The notes: generated by a model from the sequence alone, not told the origin. Counted from the stretch's first letter, positions 52,883 through 63,223 are shown. The stretch is 64,000 nt of DNA from an uncultured Sutterella sp. (GCA_900544345.1 UQUR01000005.1:62001-126000); one strand, 5' to 3'. Numbers and translations are program-made.

Positions 52883-53190
52883 ACACCCATCTCCTTTTAT
52901 CTATGGAATTCTTAATTCTCAAAAACACAATATATGGTATCGGGCTACTAAGGATTGATTCTACTCGTTTACCTACTATCTGTGGGTTTTTTTTACTCAA
53001 ACAATAATAAATTGTGCAAAAAGAGCTTACCAAACTGAATTTTCAATCAATTAATATCTAAATGAATTAAACAGTATCTTGTAGTACTTTGAATGGTTAG
53101 GCTACCCTAGCCGTCGGACGTTGCTATTGAACAGTCAATAAAGATTGTCGTGCCTGGAGTAGGCCTCTCAGACACGACAGTTTTTAATCG
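52883..53190. other. Intergenic region nrdR to PEBP gene
   Basis: Contains the NrdR-like box and nrdR promoter, AT-rich sequence to about 53090, and the hairpin GTCGTG...CACGAC (53147-53180) with AGTTTTTA on the plus strand. That terminator points rightward although no plus-strand gene is seen, so a small plus-strand RNA between about 53090 and 53185 is possible but unsupported by a good promoter. Confidence 0.4.
52925..52940 (-). promoter_or_regulatory. NrdR-like box upstream of nrdR
   Basis: ACACAATATATGGTAT matches the NrdR-box consensus (ACACwATATmTwGTGT) at about 13 or 14 of 16 positions, 43 nt before the start codon and over the likely -10. Only one full box is seen here, whereas NrdR usually uses a pair. 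Confidence 0.55.
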
Positions 53191-53787
53191 CTAACGTTGC
53201 AATCTAGGATTGAGACTATAAATACCTTGGATGGTTGCAGAGGCCAACACATGCGGTGCCATACGTTGGCGCACTTCAGCCCAGCGAGCGGTGTCAGGTA
53301 AGCCCAAAGTTTTCACATCAAGCGCAAAAACTCTGAATTCATAGCCGTGCAGACGGGCATCAAATCCTGGAGGGCAGGGACCATCATAGCCGCGGTGAAT
53401 TTGAGAATCAGAGGTATAGTCGTTAATTGCTTCAATACCCATGTGTTTCGCAAAACGCTTACCGGTATTTTCATCACCTACGTTTGCTTCGCCCTTTTTC
53501 ACTTCGCAGACCTCTGGCGACATATCCCAAACGAGCCAATGCACGAAATCACGCCGAGGCTGATCTGCTGGGATCTCTCCATCTTCATTTAAAGCCTGAC
53601 GATCTGTCGGAACATCGGGATCAATGCAAGCCAAAACAATCGACTGCGTGCCTTTCGGGATTGCGCTCCACGAAAGCTGAGGATTTAAGTTAGCAGCCAA
53701 TGCAAACTTCCCGTCAACTAATTGCCCGTAGGCGCATTCACTTGGAATCCATTGACCATGTTCAAAATCTTGACTGGTTATTTTCAT
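53191..53787 (-). CDS. YbhB/YbcL family (PEBP/Raf-kinase-inhibitor-like) protein
   Basis: A 198-aa cytosolic PEBP-fold protein. Typical segments: LNPQLSWSAIPKGTQSIVLACIDPDVP, DFVHWLVWDM and HRGYDGPCPP with the anion-binding pocket. Function unclear in bacteria. Start ATG 53787 with AAGGAGA upstream. Confidence 0.87.
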   Translation of the reverse strand: MKITSQDFEHGQWIPSECAYGQLVDGKFALAANLNPQLSWSAIPKGTQSIVLACIDPDVPTDRQALNEDGEIPADQPRRDFVHWLVWDMSPEVCEVKKGEANVGDENTGKRFAKHMGIEAINDYTSDSQIHRGYDGPCPPGFDARLHGYEFRVFALDVKTLGLPDTARWAEVRQRMAPHVLASATIQGIYSLNPRLQR

Positions 53788-53845
53788 GCGAGTCTCCTTG
53801 AGAATCTTTAGTCTATTATTTGATTCAAAAAAGAGTTTTGTCAAT

Positions 53846-54283
53846 CTAGCATTTCAACCAAATTGTCACCGGCCCATCATTGACCAAAGCAACCTGCATA
53901 TAAGCTCCAAATTCACCCGTTTCTGTTCTCAAACCGCTTTGCCTCACCGTCTCCACAAAATGCTCATAGAGCTTTTTGCCCGTTTCAGGATCTGCTGCAG
54001 GTGTAAAACTTGGGCGAAGACCTTTAGCAGTGTCAGCGGCAAGCGTAAATTGAGAGACAATCAGAATATCTCCTTTAATATCAGAGAGACTTTTATTCAT
54101 CTTGCCCTTTTCATCTTCAAAAATTCTGTAGGCCAGGACTTTTTTCGCTAGCTTCTCACACTGCTCTTTTGTGTCACCCTTTTCTGCACAAACTAATACC
54201 AGCAACCCCTTTGCTGCACTTCCTATCACTTTTCCCTCGACTGTGACCGAAGCACTTTGTACTCTTTGCAATAAACCGATCAT
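53846..54283 (-). CDS. dtd: D-aminoacyl-tRNA deacylase
   Basis: A 145-aa enzyme that hydrolyses D-aminoacyl-tRNA. MIGLLQRVQSASVTV, VSQFTLAADTAKGLRPSF and the C-terminal GAYMQVALVNDGPVT (Gly-cisPro variant absent; VNDGPVT is the DTD motif) are visible. Immediately downstream of tyrS, whose product mischarges D-Tyr. Confidence 0.95.
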   Translation of the reverse strand: MIGLLQRVQSASVTVEGKVIGSAAKGLLVLVCAEKGDTKEQCEKLAKKVLAYRIFEDEKGKMNKSLSDIKGDILIVSQFTLAADTAKGLRPSFTPAADPETGKKLYEHFVETVRQSGLRTETGEFGAYMQVALVNDGPVTIWLKC

Positions 54284-54297
54284 TGCGCTCTCCTTAC

Positions 54298-54340
54298 AAA
54301 AAAGCCGCGGGAAAACGATTTTGTTTTCTGCGCGGCTCTT
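54298..54340 (-). terminator. Terminator after tyrS
   Basis: AGCCGCG...CGCGGCT long stem with inner AGAAAAC/GTTTTC pairing and TTTTTTG on the minus strand. Confidence 0.8.
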
Positions 54341-54357
54341 TATTGCAGTACGATGCT

Positions 54358-55596
54358 TTAGTGAACCGTCACTTTAGCCCATTTACGCTTACCGACCTGA
54401 ATCGTGTAAGTGCCGGCATTAAGCTTTAAGCCTCGATCGCTGACTCGCTCTCCATTGACTCGTACTCCGCCTTGGTCCACATTGCGGTTAGCCTCACTGA
54501 CACTAGCCACCATACCAGCTTCTTTAATCAGCTTACCAATACCGATTTCTCCGTCGGTTGCCGCCACATTGACTTCAGGAATTTCAGAAGGCATTTCACC
54601 TGCACGGAACCGATTATTAAATTCCACCTCAGCAGCATCGGCAGCTGTCTTATCATGGAAACGTTCAACTATTTCCTTAGCTAGTAACACCTTAGCATCA
54701 CGAGGATTGCGACCATTGGCACATTCGCTCTTTAAAGTTGCAATCTCGTTATTACTCTTTAGGCTCAGAAGGTCATACCAATTCCACATCAATTCATCGG
54801 AAATACTCATCACCTTGCCGAACATATCGTTAGGCTTATCGGTAATGCCAATGTAGTTGTGCTTGGATTTACTCATCTTGTTGACGCCATCCAAACCAAC
54901 GAGCAACGGCATCGTCAGAATGCATTGCGGTTCCTGCTCATATTGGCGCTGCAATTCGCGACCAACCAAGAGATTAAAACGCTGATCTGAGCCACCCAAC
55001 TCCATATCGGCCTTCAAAGCCACACTGTCATAGCCCTGCATCAGGGGGTAGAGCAATTCGTGCATGGCAATCGGAGCCTGTTCGGCGTAGCGCTTAGCAA
55101 AGTCATCGCGTTCTAGTAACCGGGCAAGCGTGTAGCGAGAGGCAAGCTTAATCATATCCGTTGCCGTCATTTTGTCGCTCCACTCGGAGTTGTAGCGAAT
55201 TTCCGTTTTTTCCCGATCCAAAACAAGGCTTGCCTGATCCAGGTAGGTTTTGGCATTAACTTCAATTTGTTCGCGAGAAAGGGGCGGACGAGTGATATTG
55301 CGTCCGGAAGGGTCACCGATAGAAGCGGTGAAGTCACCGATCAAGAAAATAACCGTGTGTCCTAAATCTTGCAATTGGCGCAGTTTGTTTAAAACCACCG
55401 TGTGACCAATATGAATGTCAGGCGCCGTGGGGTCGAGCCCGAGTTTACAGCGCAAAGGCGTACCGGTTGCTTGAGAACGGGCAAGCTTTTGCTCCAAATC
55501 TTCTTCAATCAAAAGCGTATCCACACCACGCTTAATCGTTGCCATGGCCTCTTTGACTTCTGAGGTCACCGGGTATTTCTTTTCAATGTCGCTCAT
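54358..55596 (-). CDS. tyrS: Tyrosyl-tRNA synthetase
   Basis: A 412-aa class I synthetase (TyrRS of the long type). HIGH as DIHIGHTV, KMSKS as NKMSKSKHN, anticodon and S4 C-terminal domain (about 345-412). ATG 55596; the frame upstream to 55671 is not protein-like. Divergent from the endopeptidase gene. Confidence 0.96.
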   Translation of the reverse strand: MSDIEKKYPVTSEVKEAMATIKRGVDTLLIEEDLEQKLARSQATGTPLRCKLGLDPTAPDIHIGHTVVLNKLRQLQDLGHTVIFLIGDFTASIGDPSGRNITRPPLSREQIEVNAKTYLDQASLVLDREKTEIRYNSEWSDKMTATDMIKLASRYTLARLLERDDFAKRYAEQAPIAMHELLYPLMQGYDSVALKADMELGGSDQRFNLLVGRELQRQYEQEPQCILTMPLLVGLDGVNKMSKSKHNYIGITDKPNDMFGKVMSISDELMWNWYDLLSLKSNNEIATLKSECANGRNPRDAKVLLAKEIVERFHDKTAADAAEVEFNNRFRAGEMPSEIPEVNVAATDGEIGIGKLIKEAGMVASVSEANRNVDQGGVRVNGERVSDRGLKLNAGTYTIQVGKRKWAKVTVH

Positions 55597-55719
55597 AGAT
55601 TTTTTTACAAAATAAATACATAAAAAAGGACTCTTCAATCGGAGGCCAGGCGTAATTCGGGTAAAATACATGCCGTTTTCCGATTGCGTATCGGCTTATT
55701 GTAACCAATCAAATCCTCA

Positions 55720-57183
55720 ATGTCTGCGCCCAGTATCCTTGCAAAGAATTTACGCTCTATCGGCCGGGGCATGTGCCTTGCTGCCCGGGGCTGCGCGCAC
55801 ACTTGGGAAGTGTTGGTGAGAAGCCCTTACAGACGCTTGGTTTTAGGCATTACTTTCGGTGTTTTGCCCGCTTCTGTCGCAATTGCCACCTATACGGCCT
55901 ATCCGTCTGACGATGAGCAATTGGCCAGAAGCCTTCAAACTCGCATTGAAGCACCGCTTCCCATTCCTTCAATTGCCGATCAGATTACGGTGGTGACCAC
56001 TCACAGTGCCGTGACCACTCACACGACTATGATTCGTGTGAACGACACGCTCGGAGCCATTTTCTCGCGCTTAAATATCGAAGACGGTGCCCTGCAGCGC
56101 TTTATCCGCAGACAAACACTCGCGCAGCCCCTCTCAACGCCCAGAGAAGGCGTTTATGTTCAGGCTAAAGTCACCGCCGATCAAAAAGCTCAGTCGCTTA
56201 AAATTTTCTTAGAAGCGCGTTCAGACAAAGAGAAAAATTCCGTTGTTACGATCACTCGGCACGGCGAGCGCTTTACCATTCAGTCTGAGCCCTTCGTTTA
56301 TGAAACTCAGCAGGCCATGCGCGCTGGCATCGTTCGGGATAACCTTGTCGACTCTGCTCTTGCGGTCGGCGTGCCCAAAGAAATTGCCGAAGATATGCCC
56401 CTTGCCTTTGAGCGGGCCATTAATAACGGTCTGAAAATCACCGATGGAGATGATTTCCGCATCATCTACGAGCGCCAGTACATGGAAGGCGACTTCGTGA
56501 GAAACGGCAAGATTCTTGCGGTCTCTGTCACCCATCAGGGCAAAAACTATGAAAGCTTCTGGGCGGCTGACGGTACCCGCACGGGCAGTTTCTACAGCTT
56601 AGACGGCACCTCCAACCGCACAACCTTTATCCGCGTGCCGGTTGAAGGAGCACGAGTGACTTCAAGCTTCATGCCCATGCGCCGCCACCCGGTCACGGGC
56701 GTTCTGCGTCCCCACCAGGGCACGGACTTCGGTGCTCCCAGAGGTAATGAAATTTATGCCGCAGCCGACGGCGTCATCTCGCGCCGCGCCTTTGATAAGC
56801 GCGGATTCGGCAACTACCTCATGATTAAGCACGATGAGTCGCGCACAACGCTTTACGGCCACATGTCAAGAATCGCCAAGGGCATGAAAGTGGGCACGCA
56901 TGTAAAGCGCGGTCAGGTGATTGGCTACGTGGGCGCAACGGGCCTGGCAACCGGTCCCCATTTACACTATGAGCTTCGTGTGAATAATCGCCAGGTCAAT
57001 CCCCTTAAGACCCGAATTCCGGATAAAGAGCAGCTCACCTCAGAAGAAAAGCAGCAGCTCTTAGCCGACGCCCGTCCTTTGATGACGCGTCTGGCGATGC
57101 TCAACCGCATTCAATCTGTTAAACCGCTGACTTCCAAAGAGGCTCTCGCTCAGGGGGAATCTGCTGAGAAGCCTCAGTCTTAA
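55720..57183 (+). CDS. M23-family murein endopeptidase (MepM-like)
   Basis: A 487-aa cell-wall hydrolase. A transmembrane segment at about 38-58 anchors it; an opacity-type/LysM-like region (about 95-180) and a SH3-like region precede the LytM domain (about 335-435). Zinc ligands: HQGTDF (H, D) and HLHYEL (H). Cleaves peptidoglycan crosslinks during growth. Divergent from tyrS, co-transcribed with anmK 3 nt later, a common order. Confidence 0.9.
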   Translation: MSAPSILAKNLRSIGRGMCLAARGCAHTWEVLVRSPYRRLVLGITFGVLPASVAIATYTAYPSDDEQLARSLQTRIEAPLPIPSIADQITVVTTHSAVTTHTTMIRVNDTLGAIFSRLNIEDGALQRFIRRQTLAQPLSTPREGVYVQAKVTADQKAQSLKIFLEARSDKEKNSVVTITRHGERFTIQSEPFVYETQQAMRAGIVRDNLVDSALAVGVPKEIAEDMPLAFERAINNGLKITDGDDFRIIYERQYMEGDFVRNGKILAVSVTHQGKNYESFWAADGTRTGSFYSLDGTSNRTTFIRVPVEGARVTSSFMPMRRHPVTGVLRPHQGTDFGAPRGNEIYAAADGVISRRAFDKRGFGNYLMIKHDESRTTLYGHMSRIAKGMKVGTHVKRGQVIGYVGATGLATGPHLHYELRVNNRQVNPLKTRIPDKEQLTSEEKQQLLADARPLMTRLAMLNRIQSVKPLTSKEALAQGESAEKPQS

Positions 57184-57186
57184 GCT

Positions 57187-58284
57187 ATGCAAAAATCTTC
57201 CGATATTTTCATCGGCCTCATGTCCGGCACGAGTCTGGACGGAGCCGATGCTGTGGCTTGCCGGTTTAAAGGCAGCGATGTTCAATTTTTGTCTCACGCC
57301 CACCTGCCCTATTCTGTCTCGCTCAGAAAAGCGCTCCTGTCGCTTTTGACGCCCGGAGAAGATGAAATCAATCGCTGCGGGCGCACAAGCATTCAGCTCG
57401 CGCACTTCTATGCAAAGGTTGTTGATAAGCTTCTTACTCAGATGAATCTTTCTGCCGATGAGGTAAACACCATCGGTGTGCACGGTCAAACAATCCGCCA
57501 TTGCCCTGAGTCCGGCTTTACCGTGCAGCTCAATCACCCTGCTCTTTTGGCTGAATTAACCGGAATAGACGTGATTGCCGACTTCAGAAGCCGCGATATG
57601 GCTGCAGGCGGCGAAGGCGCCCCTCTAGTGCCCGCCTTTCACGCTTGTGTTTTTTCAGGCGACGCTCCGCGCGCCATTGTCAATATCGGCGGCATCGCCA
57701 ACATCACGCTTTTAAACGGCAAAGACGTTTTAGGCTTTGATTGCGGCCCGGGCAACACACTCATGGATATCTGGGTGCAAAAGCACTGCGGACTTCTATT
57801 TGATGAAAACGGCCGCTGGGCGATGAAAGGAAAAGTAATTCCGGATTTGTTAGAAGCGCTGCTTGCCGATCCTTATTTTTCAAGAAAGCCCCCTAAGAGC
57901 ACGGGGCGGGAATACTTCAACGAAAAGTGGCTTTTTGAGCGCTATCCCTTACTTTCTGACTTAGTCCCTCAGGACGTACAAAGAACGCTGGTGAAACTTA
58001 CTGCGCGCGGAATTTTAGATGCGATTGATAAAACGCAGCCTCAGACAGAAGAGCTTTTTGTGTGCGGAGGCGGTGCGCTTAACCCCCTTTTGATGCAGGA
58101 ACTCAAAGAGGGACATTATCGGGTGAGTTCTACTGCGCGCTTGGGGGTTGATCCCATGCATGTGGAATCGATGGCCTTTGCCTGGCTTGCCTACCGCTTT
58201 GTAAACAAAAAAGCCGGGAATCTCCCGGCTGTGACGCGAGCTCGAGGCGAGCGCATCTTGGGTGCGCTCTACCCTGCCCACTAA
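57187..58284 (+). CDS. anmK: Anhydro-N-acetylmuramic acid kinase
   Basis: A 365-aa cytosolic kinase recycling anhMurNAc. GLMSGTSLDGADA, VHGQTIRH and GFDCGPGNTLMD are family motifs. Fits peptidoglycan turnover with the upstream MepM-like gene. Its stop overlaps the erpA stop region by 4 nt (convergent). Confidence 0.95.
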   Translation: MQKSSDIFIGLMSGTSLDGADAVACRFKGSDVQFLSHAHLPYSVSLRKALLSLLTPGEDEINRCGRTSIQLAHFYAKVVDKLLTQMNLSADEVNTIGVHGQTIRHCPESGFTVQLNHPALLAELTGIDVIADFRSRDMAAGGEGAPLVPAFHACVFSGDAPRAIVNIGGIANITLLNGKDVLGFDCGPGNTLMDIWVQKHCGLLFDENGRWAMKGKVIPDLLEALLADPYFSRKPPKSTGREYFNEKWLFERYPLLSDLVPQDVQRTLVKLTARGILDAIDKTQPQTEELFVCGGGALNPLLMQELKEGHYRVSSTARLGVDPMHVESMAFAWLAYRFVNKKAGNLPAVTRARGERILGALYPAH

Positions 58285-58652
58285 ACAGAGAAAGACGATC
58301 CGCAGCCGCAGGTGGTCACCGCGTTGGGGTTGCGGATCACAAACTGAGCACCGGTTAAATCTTCCTTAAAGTCGATTTCTGCGCCGACTAAGTACTGGTA
58401 GCTTAACGAGTCAATCAGAAGCGTAACACCGTCTTTGACCATCTTGGCATCGTCTTCGTTTTCGTTTTCATCAAACTGAAAACCGTATTGAAAGCCCGCG
58501 CAGCCTCCGCCTTGCACAAAGACGCGAAGCTTCAACTTATCGTTACCTTCTTCTTCAATCAGGCTCTTGACCTTAGCCACCGCCGCATCCGTAAAGTGAA
58601 TCGGTTCGGGAGCCAGGTTCGTTTGATTTTCTTCCATGGTATTTTCTTCCAT
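58281..58652 (-). CDS. erpA: Iron-sulfur cluster insertion protein ErpA
   Basis: A 123-aa A-type carrier delivering [Fe-S] clusters. The three cysteines are GCAGFQYGF and TTCGCGSSF. Start is ATG 58652 or the internal ATG 58637. Convergent with anmK, overlapping by 4 nt, so no room for a shared terminator. Confidence 0.92.
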   Translation of the reverse strand: MEENTMEENQTNLAPEPIHFTDAAVAKVKSLIEEEGNDKLKLRVFVQGGGCAGFQYGFQFDENENEDDAKMVKDGVTLLIDSLSYQYLVGAEIDFKEDLTGAQFVIRNPNAVTTCGCGSSFSV

Positions 58653-58714
58653 CCATCAAAAACGAGTTGATTATACGTTCTTTTTCAAGGTTGACAATCG
58701 ACAAAAGGTCATTT

Positions 58715-58749
58715 CAAAAAGAGGGCGGATCCCGAAGAACCCACCCTCT
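58715..58749 (-). terminator. Terminator of the autotransporter gene
   Basis: On the minus strand AGAGGG...CCCTCT, inner GGTTC-TTCG-GGATCC-like loop, followed by TTTTTG. Confidence 0.75.
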
Positions 58750-58783
58750 ATCGCTGCTTCCTACGGAGGAAGAAAGCTAACGA

Positions 58784-61700
58784 TTAGAAGCGATAATCCA
58801 CGCGGATTTGGCCGAAGAGACCGGTCGTGTCTTGAGAGCCCACAACGCCGCCTGCTTCAACACCAATTCCGAAATTATCCTTTTGAGCCTTTAAGCCGAT
58901 CGACGAGCGAACGACGCTTTCAGCCCAAACATCCATCGTGGTACTGCCGACAGCACCCACATGGGTCTTGGCATCGACATCACGATCGCCGAAGGCTGCA
59001 ACGTAGCCGATATCCACAGAAGGCGTCCAGGCCCAGCCCGAAGCCGTTTGCATGTCGCCAGCGTACTTCACGCCAACCGGAACCGTAAAGAGGTTCTGAT
59101 CAACGCTATCGACCTTCACGCCTTGGCTTGTGGTATAACCGTCGGTACCCACACGCAAGTAGTTAAAGCCGACATAAGGCACCAAGCGCGTATTTTCCGT
59201 GAGGTCAAAGCGCATTTCACCGCGAACACCGGCCATGATGACGTCAGCGTCCACATCGGCCTTATTCAATGCCACCGTGGAGTGAGAAATTTCGTTACTC
59301 GTTGCCAAGTAACCCAATTGACCCACAACGTTAAATTGACCGAAGCGCTTAGCGGCATAAGCTTGAGCACCATAGTAGTCGACATCGTTTTCAACGCCGT
59401 CGTTATGACCCAAGCCCTTCACAGAGCCCGTACCGACGTTAGCCAAAGCACCGAACGTCCAGTCGCCGGTCGTGTATTCACCGCCGACCACAACGCCGCC
59501 CAATTCAGCCTTAATTTCACCGAAGTCGGCGCTGCCGCCCATTTCCGTGCGACGGCCGGAGGCTTCAGCAAAGAGCACACCGCCTTCTTCAAATTTGTGG
59601 ATCATAGAAGCACGTTTGTTGGCAGCATCCATTCCGATCGTGGCGCTATCGATTGCAGCGGTTTGCACACCGGCAGCCGTTGCCAGATTCACAGCAGCAT
59701 TTAATTGCTGGCTGCGGTTAGCGTTCGTGACGCCGGTATTGCGTTCATCGAGGAACTCTTCGACAAAGCGTGCACCGTCATTGTCATGGTTGTGAAGGTC
59801 AGCTAAGAAGTCGGGATCATCGAAGTCATCCAAGCCGACAGAACGCAATTCTTTACCCTGGCGTTGAGCGAAGGTGTAGACATTGTCGTTCTTCACAACC
59901 TTAAAGAGAACGTTATCAACGCTTGTTGCCGTTTCATCAGCGGCTGCCACGGTCACTTGAGCGCCGTCTTCAGCAACGCCTGTGAAGTGAATCTTACCCT
60001 TAGCCGTATCAGCGGTACCCTTAACTTCAGACTTCGCGGCAGCGTCGGCGATGAGTAAACCGTCAGCACCCAAGTAGAGACCTGCTTCAGACGCCTCAAC
60101 GTTACCCACTGTAACTGCCATTTCGTTCAAATCCACTTCGCCCGTAACATAAAGAGCGGCTTCTGCGGAAGCAAGGGGCAGGCTAGCCAATGCAGTCTCA
60201 GAATCAGCATTTAAGCTCATCAGGCCTTTATTGACATCAATCGTGAACATCGGCGGAATAGCACGAGCAGTTTCCGGAGCATCCCACTCTAAATTCATCA
60301 GGTTATCAATTGAAGCAATACCTGCAGTTTGGTCATCACCAATGACTAACGTGTCTCTGCTCTTGAAGAGAATGCGGTCGAAGTCAATGTAGCCTTGCCC
60401 CGACACTACTGTTGTATCACGAGAGCCAAATTCATAACTCATTCCGGACACTGTAGTTTGAGAGCTAATGGTATTAAACGCACTAAATGTCTTACCGGTC
60501 AGATCAAAGCTATCAGACTTAAACTGCAGGTGAGACTCTTTAGCTCCAGAGCCATCAACCAAAGCATCTTTTTTAGTTAAAACACCATCTTTAGCAAAGA
60601 TCACTGTAGCCTTATTTACTTCGACGACTGGATTGCTTTGCTCAATGCCCTCGCTATCTTTATAGATATATCCACCGGTGTAGATATCCCCTTCTAACTG
60701 ACCACCGGAAATGGTGATTTCGGAATTGCCGACAATAGACGTCGGTTTATTGTAAAAAGAGGTCGTTTGATAATACTGGCCGTTAATCGTTTGGCCGTCA
60801 TTACGTTCACTACCAGCCAAACCACCAGCGTAAATATCACCAACAACTTTAGCGCCCGAAAGATTGATCTCACTGTTTTCAACAGTTGATTTACCGCCAA
60901 ATGTAGCAGCGCCACCTCCAAAAACAGATCCTGTGATGGTACCGCCATTGAGATTCAAAGTACTTTGCGTAGTATTAGCTACAGCACCAGCACCGCTAGC
61001 CATACCGGCACCCAAGATTGCAACATTAGCTTGATCTATAAGCTTGACAGTGTCATTGACATACGCACCGTTAGTGGGAGCTCCGGTCTCGCTAATTTGT
61101 CCCTTGATATTAGCTACAATTGGTGAAACATTTGCTTCATTAACTGAACCGCCGTTGACCTCAATCGATATATTGGTAGTTGTGACCCTTGAATTCGTAG
61201 CGATTGCGTTTGTATCGTCAATTGCAATACCACCACCATACAGACCATCAACAGAACCGCCATCAACGACTAAATACGCGTTATCAACGTTAGACTCGGC
61301 TAAAACAGTGGATTTTTCACCGTTACCGGCCGTTGCATATGTTCCGCCACCACCGGCAACCAGGATATTTTCACCTCCGGTAATGTGAACCACGGTTTGC
61401 TTAGTCTGCGTGCTGGCAGTAGTTTGACCATCCTGTAAATCTTTCAGAGCTGCAGCCTGATCTTCTTCTTTTACCACAGTGACTTTTGCAATAGAAGCTC
61501 CACCGGCAAGAGTGCCGACATTGTAACCACCGTTCAAATTGACCCAAACGTTTTCAACACTTGATTGCGCAGTAACGTTATCAGCCTGATTTGAGGCGTT
61601 AGCGATAGCCATGCCTGAACCTAAGATTGCAGCGTGTACACCTTCTTTAGACAAAGTCTTCGTATACTGCTGAATCTTGTTAACAGTTAAATCACCGAGT

Positions 61701-63223
61701 TCAAAACCATCCTTGAAGTCATTAAATAATGCTACGACATCCCGATGGAAAATCGTTTTTTCCGGATCAGCTAATACTTTTGTTGTTTCATCGCCGATAT
61801 TGATGTTGATATCACCCTGAACTTCTACAGTTGACTTTGAAGTGTTAGCTCCCTCTCTATTTTGTGCTCCTGCAGAATTTTGGTCTGGAGTAAAGTTTGT
61901 AGATGCAAGCGCAGCACCGCCACCCATTACTGCAACGGCTGATGAATTTGCATTAAAGCTAAGATCTACTCCGCCAGTTACTTTAATCGTGGAGCTCCCT
62001 CCATCCAGGTTAGTTCCCCACACCCATGGCTTTTGTTCTCCTAAATCTTGTGGCAAAATGGACGACAAATCTGTTGTAGCACTGAAACCGGCACCAAAGG
62101 TCCCTAACACAATACCTTTGTCAACGGTTACATCAATACCATTTTCAACAGTTGTTATTGATTGACCCTTAGAGGTTGCTGCACTTAACCCAGCCCCCAA
62201 AACACCGACGTGATAACCCTCTAAGTTAGAAGAATCCACAGATGTATCGATATAAAGATTGGCTCCCTGAGTGACCGTAGATGTCGCATTTCCTCCTAGA
62301 GCGATAGCTGAGCCTCCAACTAACACGCCCATTGATCCTGTACTACCCAGAAAATCAATATTGGTACTGCCATCCAATGTCACATTGGTATCAGTTGCCA
62401 AGGTTAATGCACTACCCAAAACTTCAAGCTTTCCCCCAAAATGTACATCAATAGCACCAATATTAATTGCTGAGCTTCCGCCTACTAAGCCAAAGATATT
62501 TCCCGAGTGACTGACAACATTACTATTACCTTTTCGTACCACATCAAATGTTTTTGAGGTCCCAGAACCCACGCTTGCAAGGAATAAAGAACCCTTCATT
62601 CCCGTGTTAATGACTCGATCTCCGCCGGCTACTAACAAAGTAACTGGTTCACTTCCTTTAGCTCCAATTTCAACCAACGTATCGCCTGTTAGATTGTAAG
62701 AGGGAGCCGCCTCTTCTTTTCCCGGAATGGTTACATCATCGAACTTTCCTGAAACATCAACACCGAGTAGTGGACCGGCAAAATTGATGGCTTCCTGGGT
62801 GCTATAATCCATAAAGTTTGAACCACCTGCTACTAGAGCTGGGATGGCTGTTTTATCTTCGTAATTTTGCTGACTGATAGCCTTCAAGATCTCACTCAAT
62901 TTTGCAGTAAGATCTTCTTGAGCCATTGCAACTTTAAGATCTTCCAACAGCTGACCGGCAGAGGCTTTAGTTTCAATAACGACCTTCTCTCCGTCACCGT
63001 CAATAAATTTCATGCTTTTTGCGGAAGCATCATTCCCATAGAAATAATCACTATCAACCGTTACTGCCAGTGCTGAACCACTGACAGCCATCAAACCGGC
63101 CACGGCGGCTGCCACAATCGTCTTAACTGCTTTACCAGGTTTACCATGCGTTACCTGAGCTTCAGAGGCTACGACGTAAGAGCCTCTTACCTGATTCCAA
63201 AGAACTTTGAATGCTTTATTCAT
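58784..63223 (-). CDS. Large autotransporter with ESPR signal and repeat passenger
   Basis: A 1479-aa type Va surface protein. Start ATG 63223 (MNKAFKVLWNQVRGSYVVAS) matches the extended signal peptide region seen in autotransporters; cleavage near Ala53 (SGSALA). The passenger (about 55-1150) is Gly/Ala/Asn-rich with repeats of the type VAGGG/AILGAGMA, predicted beta-helix, and no protease triad visible. The C-terminal about 270 residues form a 12-strand beta-barrel ending in VDYRF. The upper half of the passenger is visibly more AT-rich than the barrel, suggesting mosaic evolution. It lies downstream of a G10 tract; a terminator follows. Confidence 0.9.
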   Translation of the reverse strand: MNKAFKVLWNQVRGSYVVASEAQVTHGKPGKAVKTIVAAAVAGLMAVSGSALAVTVDSDYFYGNDASAKSMKFIDGDGEKVVIETKASAGQLLEDLKVAMAQEDLTAKLSEILKAISQQNYEDKTAIPALVAGGSNFMDYSTQEAINFAGPLLGVDVSGKFDDVTIPGKEEAAPSYNLTGDTLVEIGAKGSEPVTLLVAGGDRVINTGMKGSLFLASVGSGTSKTFDVVRKGNSNVVSHSGNIFGLVGGSSAINIGAIDVHFGGKLEVLGSALTLATDTNVTLDGSTNIDFLGSTGSMGVLVGGSAIALGGNATSTVTQGANLYIDTSVDSSNLEGYHVGVLGAGLSAATSKGQSITTVENGIDVTVDKGIVLGTFGAGFSATTDLSSILPQDLGEQKPWVWGTNLDGGSSTIKVTGGVDLSFNANSSAVAVMGGGAALASTNFTPDQNSAGAQNREGANTSKSTVEVQGDININIGDETTKVLADPEKTIFHRDVVALFNDFKDGFELGDLTVNKIQQYTKTLSKEGVHAAILGSGMAIANASNQADNVTAQSSVENVWVNLNGGYNVGTLAGGASIAKVTVVKEEDQAAALKDLQDGQTTASTQTKQTVVHITGGENILVAGGGGTYATAGNGEKSTVLAESNVDNAYLVVDGGSVDGLYGGGIAIDDTNAIATNSRVTTTNISIEVNGGSVNEANVSPIVANIKGQISETGAPTNGAYVNDTVKLIDQANVAILGAGMASGAGAVANTTQSTLNLNGGTITGSVFGGGAATFGGKSTVENSEINLSGAKVVGDIYAGGLAGSERNDGQTINGQYYQTTSFYNKPTSIVGNSEITISGGQLEGDIYTGGYIYKDSEGIEQSNPVVEVNKATVIFAKDGVLTKKDALVDGSGAKESHLQFKSDSFDLTGKTFSAFNTISSQTTVSGMSYEFGSRDTTVVSGQGYIDFDRILFKSRDTLVIGDDQTAGIASIDNLMNLEWDAPETARAIPPMFTIDVNKGLMSLNADSETALASLPLASAEAALYVTGEVDLNEMAVTVGNVEASEAGLYLGADGLLIADAAAKSEVKGTADTAKGKIHFTGVAEDGAQVTVAAADETATSVDNVLFKVVKNDNVYTFAQRQGKELRSVGLDDFDDPDFLADLHNHDNDGARFVEEFLDERNTGVTNANRSQQLNAAVNLATAAGVQTAAIDSATIGMDAANKRASMIHKFEEGGVLFAEASGRRTEMGGSADFGEIKAELGGVVVGGEYTTGDWTFGALANVGTGSVKGLGHNDGVENDVDYYGAQAYAAKRFGQFNVVGQLGYLATSNEISHSTVALNKADVDADVIMAGVRGEMRFDLTENTRLVPYVGFNYLRVGTDGYTTSQGVKVDSVDQNLFTVPVGVKYAGDMQTASGWAWTPSVDIGYVAAFGDRDVDAKTHVGAVGSTTMDVWAESVVRSSIGLKAQKDNFGIGVEAGGVVGSQDTTGLFGQIRVDYRF

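Noticed and set aside
53147..53185. Plus-strand small RNA ending at the GTCGTG/CACGAC terminator
   Set aside because: The terminator is plausible, but no convincing promoter or structure supports a transcript.
58961..59704. 247-aa plus-strand frame over the autotransporter barrel
   Set aside because: Long only because of the biased codon use of the barrel gene on the other strand.
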